Counted from the first letter of the stretch, positions 41,357 through 49,465 are shown. The stretch is 64,000 bases of DNA from Capnocytophaga sp. oral taxon 878 (GCF_002999135.1 NZ_CP027229.1:372001-436000), one strand, 5' to 3'. Numbers and translations are program-made. The notes: generated from the sequence alone by a model not told the origin.

Positions 41357-41388
41357 AAAAAACTTTCGCTGTGGGGCGAAAGTTTTTT
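41357..41388. terminator. Bidirectional terminator between int and the PIN gene
   Basis: A 13-bp perfect stem (41357-41369 with 41376-41388) begins with A6 and ends with T6, with a 6-base loop, between two convergent genes. Confidence 0.88.
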
Positions 41389-41413
41389 GTAAGTGTTTGA
41401 TATTCAGAGGGGG

Positions 41414-41863
41414 TTATTTTTTCTTTTTGTAGAGGTGTTTTTTTAGTTCTTCAGTAGATGTAAAGAAGTGCCCGTAGCCTTTTTGGGTTAATCCCTCTAT
41501 AAGATCTTCATCACGAGACCATATTTTATGCTTATATTGCAGGTGCATAGCAATAAAAGGATAATCGTCTTCATCTATGTCTTTTACAATAGAAAATGCC
41601 TTTTGGATATTTTTATTTGATAGATCTTCTAACGGTACAACAGTGATATTTTTCAATAGTAAAGCCAAATCAGCTAAAATTTGTCGGTTTGTTTTATCCT
41701 TTTTTCGTTTTTTCTTTATGGTATCCAAATGATCTTTTACCTCTTCTATAATGTAATCAGGAGCCATAAACTGCATATTTTTATCTTTTAGGATAGAGGC
41801 TAACTCTCCATTGGGTGCTATTAGTGATCCAAAAAAGATATTGCTATCAGCGATTACGATCAT
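41414..41863 (-). CDS. PIN-domain ribonuclease toxin
   Basis: This 149-residue protein has the PIN-fold acidic residues in order: IADSNIFFGS at the start, IIEEVKDHL near residue 40, DIDEDDYPFIAM near 95-105 and WSRDEDLIEGL near 115. PIN toxins cut RNA, often tRNA or mRNA. The upstream gene, ending 1 base before the start, encodes a small Lys-rich protein with the right size for an antitoxin. The pair lies next to the integrase, where it could stabilise the element. Confidence 0.8.
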   Translation of the reverse strand: MIVIADSNIFFGSLIAPNGELASILKDKNMQFMAPDYIIEEVKDHLDTIKKKRKKDKTNRQILADLALLLKNITVVPLEDLSNKNIQKAFSIVKDIDEDDYPFIAMHLQYKHKIWSRDEDLIEGLTQKGYGHFFTSTEELKKHLYKKKK

Positions 41864-41864
41864 A

Positions 41865-42125
41865 CTATTTGTTTTTAAAAGGTAAGTTTAAGTTTTTAGC
41901 TTTGGCTAATCTACGGGCTATGTTTCTGTTGGCGATCTTTGATAGTGCCATAATAGCCTCGTATTGTTCTGGCGTTTCTTCCTCAAAAACTGGCTGATCA
42001 AGGGCTGTTTTTTTCTTGCTGACTTGTTTTGTGTTTGTAACGGTTACAAAATCAAAGGTTTTTAGGTATTGCACTAAGTTTTTGGCTATGTTGCTATTGC
42101 TATCTATTGTTATTGTGTATGGCAT
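41865..42125 (-). CDS. Putative antitoxin of the PIN pair
   Basis: This 86-residue protein starts with a short strand-rich part (YTITIDSNSNIAKNLVQYLK) and ends in a basic helix (RNIARRLAKAKNLNLPFKNK). I do not recognise a defined antitoxin family. The assignment rests on position: it is first in a two-gene unit with a 1-base gap to the PIN toxin and has its own promoter (42145-42175). Confidence 0.6.
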   Translation of the reverse strand: MPYTITIDSNSNIAKNLVQYLKTFDFVTVTNTKQVSKKKTALDQPVFEEETPEQYEAIMALSKIANRNIARRLAKAKNLNLPFKNK

Positions 42126-42144
42126 AATATTCTGTATTTTTATG

Positions 42145-42175
42145 CAAAGGTAGCAAATAATTTTGGAATTAGCAA
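42145..42175 (-). promoter_or_regulatory. Promoter of the toxin-antitoxin pair
   Basis: The - strand has TTG (42175-42173), a 20-bp spacer and TACCTTTG (42152-42145), 20 bases before the antitoxin start. Confidence 0.7.
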
Positions 42176-42183
42176 ATTAGGAA

Positions 42184-42216
42184 ATGAAAGTTCGTTTATA
42201 GTTCGTTCATAGTTTA
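42184..42216. repeat. 11-bp-periodic intergenic repeat, copy D (inside the element)
   Basis: ATGAAAGTTCG, TTTATAGTTCG and a partial TTCATAGTTT lie in a row. The unit is the same as in copy C, so the repeat family occurs in the element as well as in the chromosome. Confidence 0.7.
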
Positions 42217-42249
42217 AACAGGAAAAATTTCTGTTTGGGTATTAAAAAA

Positions 42250-42267
42250 CCAGCCTTACGGGGCTGG
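42250..42267 (-). terminator. Terminator of the structural (late) operon
   Basis: A short GC-rich stem (CCAGCC 42250-42255 with GGCTGG 42262-42267) lies 12 bases after the stop of the 41-residue gene. On the - strand it is followed by GTTTTTTAAT. Confidence 0.8.
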
Positions 42268-42279
42268 AGAAAAGGGGTA

Positions 42280-42405
42280 TTAGCGTGTTTTGCGTTTGGC
42301 AGTGGTTTTTGCCTTTGCTTTAACGATTCGTCCGTTTTCATTGTAACGGAATCCTTTTTTTAATTTTCCATTGGCTTTTAAGCCTACTTTGCGGGTTGTC
42401 GGCAT
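42280..42405 (-). CDS. Very basic 41-residue protein with an NGKLKKG motif
   Basis: The protein starts MPTTRKVGLKANGKLKKGFR and ends in a Lys/Arg/Thr tail. Of 41 residues 15 are Lys or Arg and only one is acidic, so it should bind nucleic acid. It is the last gene before the operon terminator. The segment around NGKLKKGFRYNENGRIVK recurs twice in the 1511-residue protein upstream. A role in DNA condensation inside a virion, or in guiding that protein to DNA, is an inference. The frame is supported by its codon content and fit between neighbours. Confidence 0.65.
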   Translation of the reverse strand: MPTTRKVGLKANGKLKKGFRYNENGRIVKAKAKTTAKRKTR

Positions 42406-42426
42406 ACTAAATAATTATTTAGGTTA

Positions 42427-42630
42427 CTAAAATTGTTTTACAAAAAGGCTGTATATGAAGGGGAAAACCTTGTGTGTTTGGCTGTGCTTGCTCATATTCT
42501 TGCCTTGTTTAGTGGTGTTTTCTTCGACTATATGCTGCTGGACAAAATAGTGTTCGTGATATACTGGAAAGCCTAATATATCAACGCCTATTTGGTAAGA
42601 GACTACGTTTGTTATTACTGTGGTGTTCAT
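42427..42630 (-). CDS. Small protein of unknown function
   Basis: This 67-residue frame starts 4 bases after the stop of the 1511-residue gene and ends 22 bases before the basic 41-residue gene. It contains VSYQIGVDILGFPVYHEHYF and a His-rich middle. No family is recognised and no membrane segment is seen. Operon position is the main support. Confidence 0.5.
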   Translation of the reverse strand: MNTTVITNVVSYQIGVDILGFPVYHEHYFVQQHIVEENTTKQGKNMSKHSQTHKVFPFIYSLFVKQF

Positions 42631-42633
42631 ATT

Positions 42634-45600
42634 TTAATAAATTACTTCGTATACATTGGTTTGTGGGGCTGGGGGCAAGCTATTGGCTTGGGAGGGCTGG
42701 CTGCCTGTGTTTAACTCTTGGGGTATATCGAGCATTTGCTGATAGTAGGTGCTATAGCGCAAGGCGGTAGCTGGTAGGGCATTGTAGCGGTTTTTGCTGG
42801 GATAAATATAATTTTCTCGGTAGTCGGGGGCTACGTGGGTGAGTAGGATTATATCGCCGTCGAACTCTGACTTGCTACCGCCTCGCATTTTGCCCTCGCC
42901 AGTAAGCTGGTAGATGAGCAAAAATAGCTTTCCGTCATACTTTTTGCGTAGGTCGCGGTCGAGGAGGAAGCGCGGGTTGAGTTCTTGCAGCTTGGCAAAG
43001 CTATCGATTACTATTACATCATTGCGCTGTATAAGGGCTTCGAGCTGGTCCAGATTCTTTATTTCGGGTGCTTCGATATTGGGCAGTGCGGTGTTATCAA
43101 TGTACTGTTGTACTTTGTCATAATACAGCTTGCTGTCGGGGTGCTCTTCGAGGCTGGCGTGTCCTACTTTGTAGTTTTGTGCCAGGGCATTGATGAACTG
43201 AAAGGCGAAGCGTGTTTTGCCGCTGCCAGCGCCACCGGCTATGGTGATAACGGTGCTTTCGGCAGGTTTGCGTTCTACATCGCCAAGGAAGGCTTGCATT
43301 TGTGGGTTGGCGATGACAAAGGTTTCCCAGTTGCGCGTTTGCAAGGCTGCCATTTTGGCATCGAGGGTGTTTGCCGATGTGTTGATTTGCTGGTTTGTTT
43401 CTTCGGGCAGGTGCTCTACGTATACGGTTGGGACTGTAAGAGGGGTAGATAATCCGTATTTTTCTTTTATTTTTGCACTATTTCCTCGTATTTTCATACC
43501 TTGCTTGTTTATAAAACTTGTAATTTTAGTACTAAAATCCAAACCTAATGATTTTAATTTGTATCTTCTTAGAGTTTCGTAATTTTCTAAACGTTCAAAT
43601 AGTTCATTATTATCAGTAAAGTATTGGTCAAGTTCTTGCAATCTTTTATTAATGTAGGGGTTACTTTCTTCAAAAGTATAAAAGGTACTATAATGTTCCT
43701 CTGTAAAAGGGAATGCCCAATAAAAAACTTCTGCAGCCTTATGGCTTTTGAAATATTTTCTATTTTCTTTTGAAAGCTCTCGCAAGAAAACTTTTATTTC
43801 CTCATCAAGTTCTTTATTTTCTTCAAATCCTTTTATTTTTCTTTTTTCATCTTGTAAAAAGGCTCTGCTTCTTAACTCTTTTTCGATTAGATTATACTCT
43901 AATGAATAATCTCTTTCTAAGGTGTGATATTCTCCTTTAGGGTCTATAATGCCATAGTCTTGGAAATACCAACCTTTTTTTAGTTTACCTTTTTCGGTTA
44001 ATGCTTCTTTTAGAATGCCCGCGTGTCGGGGAGCATTTAAAGATTTGGGCACGTTTTTTGCTGGGATATTGGTAGAAAGCTGAGCTCCTTCGGCTGAGGG
44101 TAAAGTCCCTTTTGGAGCTTGGCTTTTCTTTTTGCTTATACTATTGTTAGGCACGGTTTTTGCGGTGGTATTGGTAGAAAGTGTTTCATTTCGCCCGTCT
44201 TGCAAGGTGCCTACTGGGTCTTGTGCGGAATGAGGCACTTTTTTGTTTTTAGGCACGGTTTTTGCAGCAGTATTGGTAGAAAGTGTTTCATTTCGCCCGT
44301 CTTGAGGATTGACTACGGTCGCCTTCCGAAATGAGGCACTTTTTTTCTTTCCTACTTCTACATTTTTTAGTTCTGTTTTCCGTTCTCTTGTTAATGAAAT
44401 AGCTATACGTACGTGTCTTTTCTCACCGTCTATTGTTAGTTTGCTTTTGAAATTGAGGTAGCCTAATATATTGGGGCTATCTTGCGTTTTGCGGCTGCCC
44501 CAATTATTATAGGTTGAATTTTTGATAAGTTCTTCTAAACGTTCTATAACGGCAGCTTTTTCTTTATACATAGCTTCACCTTTAGCTATTTTACGCCCTG
44601 CTTTAGTAGTAAATATCACTTCTTTAAGGTGGTTTTTGATAGCTACTTTTTTGCCTTTTAGGTGTGTAAGGTAGTATGAAAGCGTAAAGGCTCTAAGTTC
44701 TGATACTTTCATATCTTTAAAAGTATCTGTAGAGATTTCGGGGTATTTGCCGAAAAGGGTGCCGTCGGCGGGGGCTGATAGTCCTTTTGTAGGCTTAGAA
44801 ATCTCGGTAAGAGTAAGAGGCAGTGGGGCTATCATTAGGCAGGTATCGACCGTTGGTATATCTTTCTCGGTAGCAAAATAGCGCGCCATAATGAGGGCTT
44901 GCAGCTTATTGTCTGTTTGTATATGTATAGGTGATTTTCCACTTAAATTTTCAAAGTTCATAGTAAGGCTTTTAGCACCATTAGCGCGTAGCACATCTAA
45001 GGCATCTAGTAGGTTTTTAATATCTATATAGATGTTTTCTTTGTTTATATGTAAAGCTATAACCATAGGATTTTGGTAAGGGGCTAAACTTTTAATAGCT
45101 TTTTCGCCCCTATATAAGTGGTCAATCAATATGGTAATGTCTAACTGCTGTGAGGTGTAGGCTATAGGGGCATTTTTCATATTAACAGTACTATCAATAG
45201 GAAATCTACCCTCTATAAGTGCGTCTTCAGGCTTACAACCTCCAAACTTTTGGCACTTAAAATTTAGGTCGAATATCGACCCTGTTTTGTACTCATCGTT
45301 TTTAGGGCGAGGTAACCATATCAATTTGAATGCATCTGTGGCGATGTAATAGTCTTTGTCGATATATACACCTGTTAGTACTGGACGCAATTTGTCTTTG
45401 CTCACAATCTTTTTAAGGCTCATTATGCCTGTTGTTTTAGATTTTGGAGCTCTTTCAAAGTAATCTTCGGTGTTTATAGTACCTATAAAATCGCTACACA
45501 AAGCGTGCAATATTTGTAAATCTCTTTTATTGTTGAAATTAGGTTTGAAATAACCATTTTTGTCGCTAATACGGTTGTATTCTTGTTCAAAATCAATGTT

Positions 45601-47169
45601 TTTATATTTTGCTTTTACTCGCGAAATAGGCTGTGGCTGCGGATTAGAGCGGTCTATGTTGAAATATAAAAAATTATTACTATCATTAGTAGTTTCAGGA
45701 ACTGTTGAGAGCTCTGGCTCTTGGGTTACTTTTTTTTGCGGCTCTTTTGGGCTTTTGGCTTTCTTCTTGGGTTTTTCGTACTTAGATAGAAAAGCGGGTA
45801 ACCCTGCAGAATTGAGGTTTAGAATGTAGTCGGTGGCTTGCTGGGCAAGTGAGGCGGCTTTCATTAGGAATTTGTTATCGTTTTCGGCTTCTTTTATAGC
45901 ACTATTCCAGCCTTTGAGGTAAGCAGCGTGATTTTTGTTATTGTACCACATAATGCCCGCCCACGCACTTAGGAATACGGCACCAAATTCGGCTACCAAC
46001 TCTTCTTTGGCATAACCAGTATCACCAAATCTAAATGAAATCTTTTCACGATTTAGGCGGCTTTCGTGGCGTGTAGAGTGCGTAAGTTCGTGGAATAGGG
46101 TACGGTAATAGTCATTAACACTATCGAATTGCTCGACTTTTGGCATTCTTACCAAATCTTCACTTAGCTTATAATATGCCTCATTGCCTCCGTGCTTAAT
46201 AGCGGGAGGGTTGGGGTAGTTTTCGACTATAAGGGCGGCGGCTTGGTTTTCGGGGGCTGTATCGGGTACGGCACGCCCTATCTTTACCTCTGGCAGTTTA
46301 AAGTCTATACCTGTAATATCTTCGCCGTTGTATACGTTGTAATAGCGTATCATTGGGATACGGGTAACTATATTTTCTGGTAACTTGTGTTTGTCTATGA
46401 AATCTATTACTTTATGAGCATTAGTAGATGAATAGGCTTTGCGTCCGGTATTTTTGTCGGCAGGGACAACGTAGCGGATAGAATAATATACTACCTCATA
46501 GCCTTTTGCACCTTTTTTTAGGGTGCCTTTGTGTTTTTTGATTTGCTTAAAGGTAAGGAAATAAGGGTTGGCAAAGGCTTCTGTAAGTCCGATACGTTCT
46601 TGCAAGAGCATACGGTTTACGCCTCGATATGGTTTTTTGCTGTCGAAATTAAGGGGTATAAAGAAAGCATCGTCTTCCCAAGTCTTTTTGTAATCGGAGG
46701 CTTTGGTGGACTTTAGCATACTGATAATCTTATCGGTTATCATTTGGTATATATCGGCAGCGGGTATGGGTTTGCCAAGCCCTTGTGGTTCATCATCGGG
46801 GGCTTCCTCAAAATAGTCGATGCCGGCAGCGGCGAGGAAGGCGATTTCGTTGTCTTGAGAGGGGCGGGACGATTGGGTTGGAATGATTTTGCCTTTTACA
46901 AACTTATAGCCTTTGCGTAGGCGTCCGTTTTCATCGAGGGCTTCGCGGTAGTCGCCTAAATGGCGAGTTCCCGCAAGAGCAGTGGGTATGGTGTCTTGCG
47001 GGTAGTTTTGGATATTGATAACGAAACGGTTGTTATTGGGGTATTCGTTAAGGATTTTGGAGAGGCGATAGATTACTTCGGTATTGTTTTCTTGTTTTGC
47101 CTGCTGGATTACTTCTTGTATTTGGGTGCGTGATACGGTGCGGTTATGTAGGGCTATAAATTCTTTCAT
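42634..47169 (-). CDS. Polyvalent protein: ArdC-like / zincin / clamp-like / RecA-like ATPase
   Basis: This is a 1511-residue multidomain protein. I start it at MKEFIALHNR (47169) because that ATG overlaps the stop of the upstream gene (ATGA). Parts in order: an NGRLRKGYKF motif near residue 80; an ArdC-like antirestriction N-domain (about 130-300, with ANPYFLTFKQIKKHKG); a zincin with HELTH at 360-364; a sliding-clamp-like region near 595-620 (TGVYIDKDYYIATDAFKL); a domain near 865-940 typical of large polyvalent proteins; a linker of three repeats; a second KGKLKKGWYF motif; and a C-terminal RecA/RadA-like ATPase with GGAGSGKT near 1310, VIVIDSF and GEGKMRGGS. ArdC proteins protect entering DNA from restriction. 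The ATPase looks like a helicase or recombinase type, not a packaging motor. Confidence 0.75.
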   Translation of the reverse strand: MKEFIALHNRTVSRTQIQEVIQQAKQENNTEVIYRLSKILNEYPNNNRFVINIQNYPQDTIPTALAGTRHLGDYREALDENGRLRKGYKFVKGKIIPTQSSRPSQDNEIAFLAAAGIDYFEEAPDDEPQGLGKPIPAADIYQMITDKIISMLKSTKASDYKKTWEDDAFFIPLNFDSKKPYRGVNRMLLQERIGLTEAFANPYFLTFKQIKKHKGTLKKGAKGYEVVYYSIRYVVPADKNTGRKAYSSTNAHKVIDFIDKHKLPENIVTRIPMIRYYNVYNGEDITGIDFKLPEVKIGRAVPDTAPENQAAALIVENYPNPPAIKHGGNEAYYKLSEDLVRMPKVEQFDSVNDYYRTLFHELTHSTRHESRLNREKISFRFGDTGYAKEELVAEFGAVFLSAWAGIMWYNNKNHAAYLKGWNSAIKEAENDNKFLMKAASLAQQATDYILNLNSAGLPAFLSKYEKPKKKAKSPKEPQKKVTQEPELSTVPETTNDSNNFLYFNIDRSNPQPQPISRVKAKYKNIDFEQEYNRISDKNGYFKPNFNNKRDLQILHALCSDFIGTINTEDYFERAPKSKTTGIMSLKKIVSKDKLRPVLTGVYIDKDYYIATDAFKLIWLPRPKNDEYKTGSIFDLNFKCQKFGGCKPEDALIEGRFPIDSTVNMKNAPIAYTSQQLDITILIDHLYRGEKAIKSLAPYQNPMVIALHINKENIYIDIKNLLDALDVLRANGAKSLTMNFENLSGKSPIHIQTDNKLQALIMARYFATEKDIPTVDTCLMIAPLPLTLTEISKPTKGLSAPADGTLFGKYPEISTDTFKDMKVSELRAFTLSYYLTHLKGKKVAIKNHLKEVIFTTKAGRKIAKGEAMYKEKAAVIERLEELIKNSTYNNWGSRKTQDSPNILGYLNFKSKLTIDGEKRHVRIAISLTRERKTELKNVEVGKKKSASFRKATVVNPQDGRNETLSTNTAAKTVPKNKKVPHSAQDPVGTLQDGRNETLSTNTTAKTVPNNSISKKKSQAPKGTLPSAEGAQLSTNIPAKNVPKSLNAPRHAGILKEALTEKGKLKKGWYFQDYGIIDPKGEYHTLERDYSLEYNLIEKELRSRAFLQDEKRKIKGFEENKELDEEIKVFLRELSKENRKYFKSHKAAEVFYWAFPFTEEHYSTFYTFEESNPYINKRLQELDQYFTDNNELFERLENYETLRRYKLKSLGLDFSTKITSFINKQGMKIRGNSAKIKEKYGLSTPLTVPTVYVEHLPEETNQQINTSANTLDAKMAALQTRNWETFVIANPQMQAFLGDVERKPAESTVITIAGGAGSGKTRFAFQFINALAQNYKVGHASLEEHPDSKLYYDKVQQYIDNTALPNIEAPEIKNLDQLEALIQRNDVIVIDSFAKLQELNPRFLLDRDLRKKYDGKLFLLIYQLTGEGKMRGGSKSEFDGDIILLTHVAPDYRENYIYPSKNRYNALPATALRYSTYYQQMLDIPQELNTGSQPSQANSLPPAPQTNVYEVIY
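44047..44345 (-). repeat. Three 102-bp linker repeats inside the polyvalent gene
   Basis: Two near-identical copies start at 44147 and 44249 (period 102 bp, 34 codons) and a diverged third copy lies at about 44047-44100. They encode a hydrophilic linker built on ETLSTNTxAKTVP. Confidence 0.8.
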
Positions 47170-47378
47170 ATTTTCCATTTTTTGCATACTTTGGTGTTTT
47201 GGCGAGTGAGTCCTGCGAGTGGACAGCAGCAAACTCCACAACATTTTACTCCCATTATTATTTTTTGCAAGGGGCAATTATTACATATTTGGAGGCGGCG
47301 TGCGGCTTCGGCTTCGACTTGGAGGTCATCACGAAAAAGGGCGTTACTATATCCTTGTATGATAGGTTTTAGGTTCAT
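47166..47378 (-). CDS. Small cysteine-rich (zinc-ribbon-like) protein
   Basis: This 70-residue protein has eight cysteines in CNNCPL, VKCCGVCCCPL and VCKKW, a pattern for one or two structural zinc sites. Similar small proteins occur in prophages of Bacteroidota, by recall. It overlaps the 1511-residue gene by 4 bases (ATGA). The start at 47378 lies inside the end of a small membrane-protein frame (47347-47499). Confidence 0.65.
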   Translation of the reverse strand: MNLKPIIQGYSNALFRDDLQVEAEAARRLQICNNCPLQKIIMGVKCCGVCCCPLAGLTRQNTKVCKKWKI

Positions 47379-47499
47379 TTTTTGTTGTGTTTATTTGGAA
47401 TAGCATTATAAGTACATTGATAGCTGATAGGGCTATGGATATTTTCCAGTAGGTGCTATCGTGACTTTGGGTGCTTTTTTTTGTTTGTTTTTTTGCCAT
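47347..47499 (-). CDS. Small single-span membrane protein
   Basis: A 50-residue frame starts ATG at 47499 with the basic head MAKKQTKKS, then has one hydrophobic segment (WKISIALSAINVLIMLF) and a polar tail. It overlaps the next gene by 32 bases in another frame. It fills a gap between genes in a tightly packed operon and fits the small membrane proteins around it. There is no homology support. Confidence 0.45.
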   Translation of the reverse strand: MAKKQTKKSTQSHDSTYWKISIALSAINVLIMLFQINTTKNEPKTYHTRI

Positions 47500-47562
47500 T
47501 GGTTTTAACTGATAATAGATAATAAGAAAGTGGCAGTAGCAGGAGGAAACCGACAGTGATGG

Positions 47563-48036
47563 TTATTCCTTTTTTTTTTCGAGGGTGAATAGGCTTGTAC
47601 TCATTAGCTTCTGGGCTTGTTCAAAGGAGCTATGGGGTATTAAGTTTAGGCTTTGCTCGCCGTTTTCCATAGCAGTTATAGCTTTGGCAAGTGTGATGAA
47701 AAAGCTGGGGGTAAGATGCCTTGCTTCTAAGATTTGTGTTTTAGGTATGTTGGTTTGTTTGGCTACATAATCGGCGTAGTTTTTTGAGTTGTTTTCGGAA
47801 GGGGGAGCCCAAGTGTAGATGAGTTTTTCGAGGGTGTTTTTGCCTCGTTGTATAAGGGTTCGGGCGTTTATCATTAGGGCGCGTAATCCGTATTCTATTG
47901 TTTCAAACTGCTCAAAACGCCCATCGGTATTTTGGGTATGTGGTACTTTTCCTTGCCAAGGGGTGGTGCGTTTTTCGAGATTTCCGGGGTTGTTGTTACG
48001 CAGTCCACGAATTTTTGATTTGTTACGTAAGTCCAT
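47563..48036 (-). CDS. Transglycosylase-like, virion-associated peptidoglycan hydrolase
   Basis: This 157-residue protein starts with KIRGLRNNNPGNLEKR, a motif of a lysozyme-like domain found in phage structural proteins, followed by FEQFETIEYGLRALMINART and the W-AP-PSENN region. It should cut peptidoglycan during entry or lysis. There is no signal peptide, so export would need a holin or the virion. It lies 3 bases after the preceding gene and belongs to the same block as the holin and spanin-like genes. Confidence 0.72.
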   Translation of the reverse strand: MDLRNKSKIRGLRNNNPGNLEKRTTPWQGKVPHTQNTDGRFEQFETIEYGLRALMINARTLIQRGKNTLEKLIYTWAPPSENNSKNYADYVAKQTNIPKTQILEARHLTPSFFITLAKAITAMENGEQSLNLIPHSSFEQAQKLMSTSLFTLEKKKE

Positions 48037-48039
48037 AGA

Positions 48040-48624
48040 TTAGATAATATTTTTGTTAAAGGTGTATAGTTGTCCGAGTGTTTCGATATCGAGTTCATAG
48101 CGTAATTCGGATAGGAGTTTCATTGAATTGGCTTTGAGAGTTTCGACAAATTGCTGGTTGGTTTGTGGGGATTGGGTGTCTTTAGGAAAGATATTATTAA
48201 ATAGTTTTTTCCAACTATCGGCACCACCGGTTACATTCCATAATTGGCGGGCGAGGTCGGTAGTAGGGATTTCGATATATATATCGTTAAAGGAGCATTT
48301 GCCGCCAGCTTGTAGGGCTACGCTATTGATATTGGGTAACTGACCGAAGCCGAGGAGTTCGGTACCGCGATATACGCGAAATACTTTGGCAGTTATTAGT
48401 CCGCCGGAAGAGGCGGTAAAATCTTGCGCGGTGGGATTTTGTAGCGTTACATCGATATAGAAGCGCAGGCGGTTAATACTAATATCGAGCCGCTTAGGGA
48501 GGGATATTTTATATAGTATTTTAGAGAATACATCTTTGGCTTGTGCTGTTTTGGCTTTGATGAAGCTCATTAATGAGATTGCCAAGATAGTTGTACCGGC
48601 GATGATAAGGTATTTTGGTTTCAT
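48040..48624 (-). CDS. N-terminally anchored beta-rich protein (LEA14-like)
   Basis: This 194-residue protein has one N-terminal membrane segment (YLIIAGTTILAISLMSFI). A strand-rich domain follows with DISINRLRFYIDVTLQNPTA and a KCSFNDIYIEIPTTDLARQL segment. The layout resembles the LEA14 / WHy-type beta sandwich, in which a strand ends in an NPT/S motif. A helical tail follows. It may be a virion membrane or spike-base protein; no function is known. Confidence 0.6.
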   Translation of the reverse strand: MKPKYLIIAGTTILAISLMSFIKAKTAQAKDVFSKILYKISLPKRLDISINRLRFYIDVTLQNPTAQDFTASSGGLITAKVFRVYRGTELLGFGQLPNINSVALQAGGKCSFNDIYIEIPTTDLARQLWNVTGGADSWKKLFNNIFPKDTQSPQTNQQFVETLKANSMKLLSELRYELDIETLGQLYTFNKNII

Positions 48625-48645
48625 ATTTTTTAGAAATTTAGGGGT

Positions 48646-49152
48646 CTATTTTCTGAAAGCTATATATATGCGAATGATGCAGTAGGCGAGTGCGGCGGCA
48701 CCTATGTAAGCTAATATTTTTATGGGTAGGGGTATGTAGGGGGTTGGTATTTGTTCTTTTTGTATTATGGTGTGCTGCTGGCTGCTGGTAGAGGATTGAT
48801 GGCTATTGATTTGTTCTTGTAGTTGCTGATATAGGACAAGCTGCTGGCGGTATTTGTTATAATACAGTCCGTAGCTATTATTTCCTGATGTTTTGTGGGT
48901 AGCGAGGTGAGCGAGTGCGTTGGAGAGGGCTTGCTGGCAAAGGGAGTCGCAATTGGGGTTTGTGGTGCGTAGGGAGGGTACTGGTAGGTATAGGGTGTCG
49001 TGAATAGGGAGGGTGCGTTCGAGGTATAGGGTATCGGTTTTGGAGAGGACTAATTGGGAGGTATTAGAGTTAGTGGTTGGTTGAGTTTTACACCCCACCA
49101 ACCACAAAGAACTAAATAAAAATATGACAATATGAAAAAAACGTGTACTCAT
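48646..49152 (-). CDS. Putative unimolecular spanin (lipoprotein with C-terminal membrane anchor)
   Basis: This 168-residue protein has a lipobox signal (LFSSLWLVGCKTQ) that would fix its N-terminus in the outer membrane. A periplasmic part with a Gln-rich helix (QQLVLYQQLQEQINSHQ) and a C-terminal membrane span (ILAYIGAAALAYCIIRIYIAF) follow. A lipid anchor at one end and a span at the other is the defining layout of u-spanins, which join the two membranes in the last step of lysis. It overlaps no gene but is 2 bases from the holin-like gene. Confidence 0.6.
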   Translation of the reverse strand: MSTRFFHIVIFLFSSLWLVGCKTQPTTNSNTSQLVLSKTDTLYLERTLPIHDTLYLPVPSLRTTNPNCDSLCQQALSNALAHLATHKTSGNNSYGLYYNKYRQQLVLYQQLQEQINSHQSSTSSQQHTIIQKEQIPTPYIPLPIKILAYIGAAALAYCIIRIYIAFRK

Positions 49153-49153
49153 T

Positions 49154-49447
49154 TTACTGGTTTAATTTTCGTTCAATATAATCTGATGCTTTACGTATCA
49201 TATCTTCTACTTCATCTAATATAGATTCAGAAAATACACCTACTATTCCACATAAGGCATTTACAACAGGTATAGGAAGGTTCATTAGGTGAAGGAATAA
49301 TACACCAGCACATAATGAAGTGAATGTTGCAATTAGACAGGAGCGAAAAAAACGGCTCCAGCTCATACGTTTACGTAGTTTGTTAATTGAGGCTCCTATA
49401 GCTCCAGCAAGTAAAAACCCGCTGTATTTGTAGAAAAATTCTTGCAT
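49154..49447 (-). CDS. Holin-like membrane protein
   Basis: This 97-residue protein has three short hydrophobic segments (FLLAGAIGASINKL, CLIATFTSLCAGVLFLHLM and VVNALCGIVGVFSESIL) and a charged C-terminal helix, the shape of a class I phage holin. Its position directly before the spanin-like gene and near the transglycosylase gene gives a complete lysis set. A virion membrane protein is an alternative. Confidence 0.62.
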   Translation of the reverse strand: MQEFFYKYSGFLLAGAIGASINKLRKRMSWSRFFRSCLIATFTSLCAGVLFLHLMNLPIPVVNALCGIVGVFSESILDEVEDMIRKASDYIERKLNQ

Positions 49448-49465
49448 TTTTTATAGTTTTTAGTA

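Noticed and set aside
42985..43452. 155-residue frame opposite the ATPase part of the polyvalent gene
   Set aside because: The - strand has clear Walker A and Walker B motifs here, so the + strand frame is a shadow.
42634..47169. C-terminal ATPase of the polyvalent protein as the genome-packaging motor
   Set aside because: The Walker B and following GEGKMRGGS segment match RadA/DnaB-type RecA folds and not the FtsK/HerA packaging ATPases of membrane-containing viruses.
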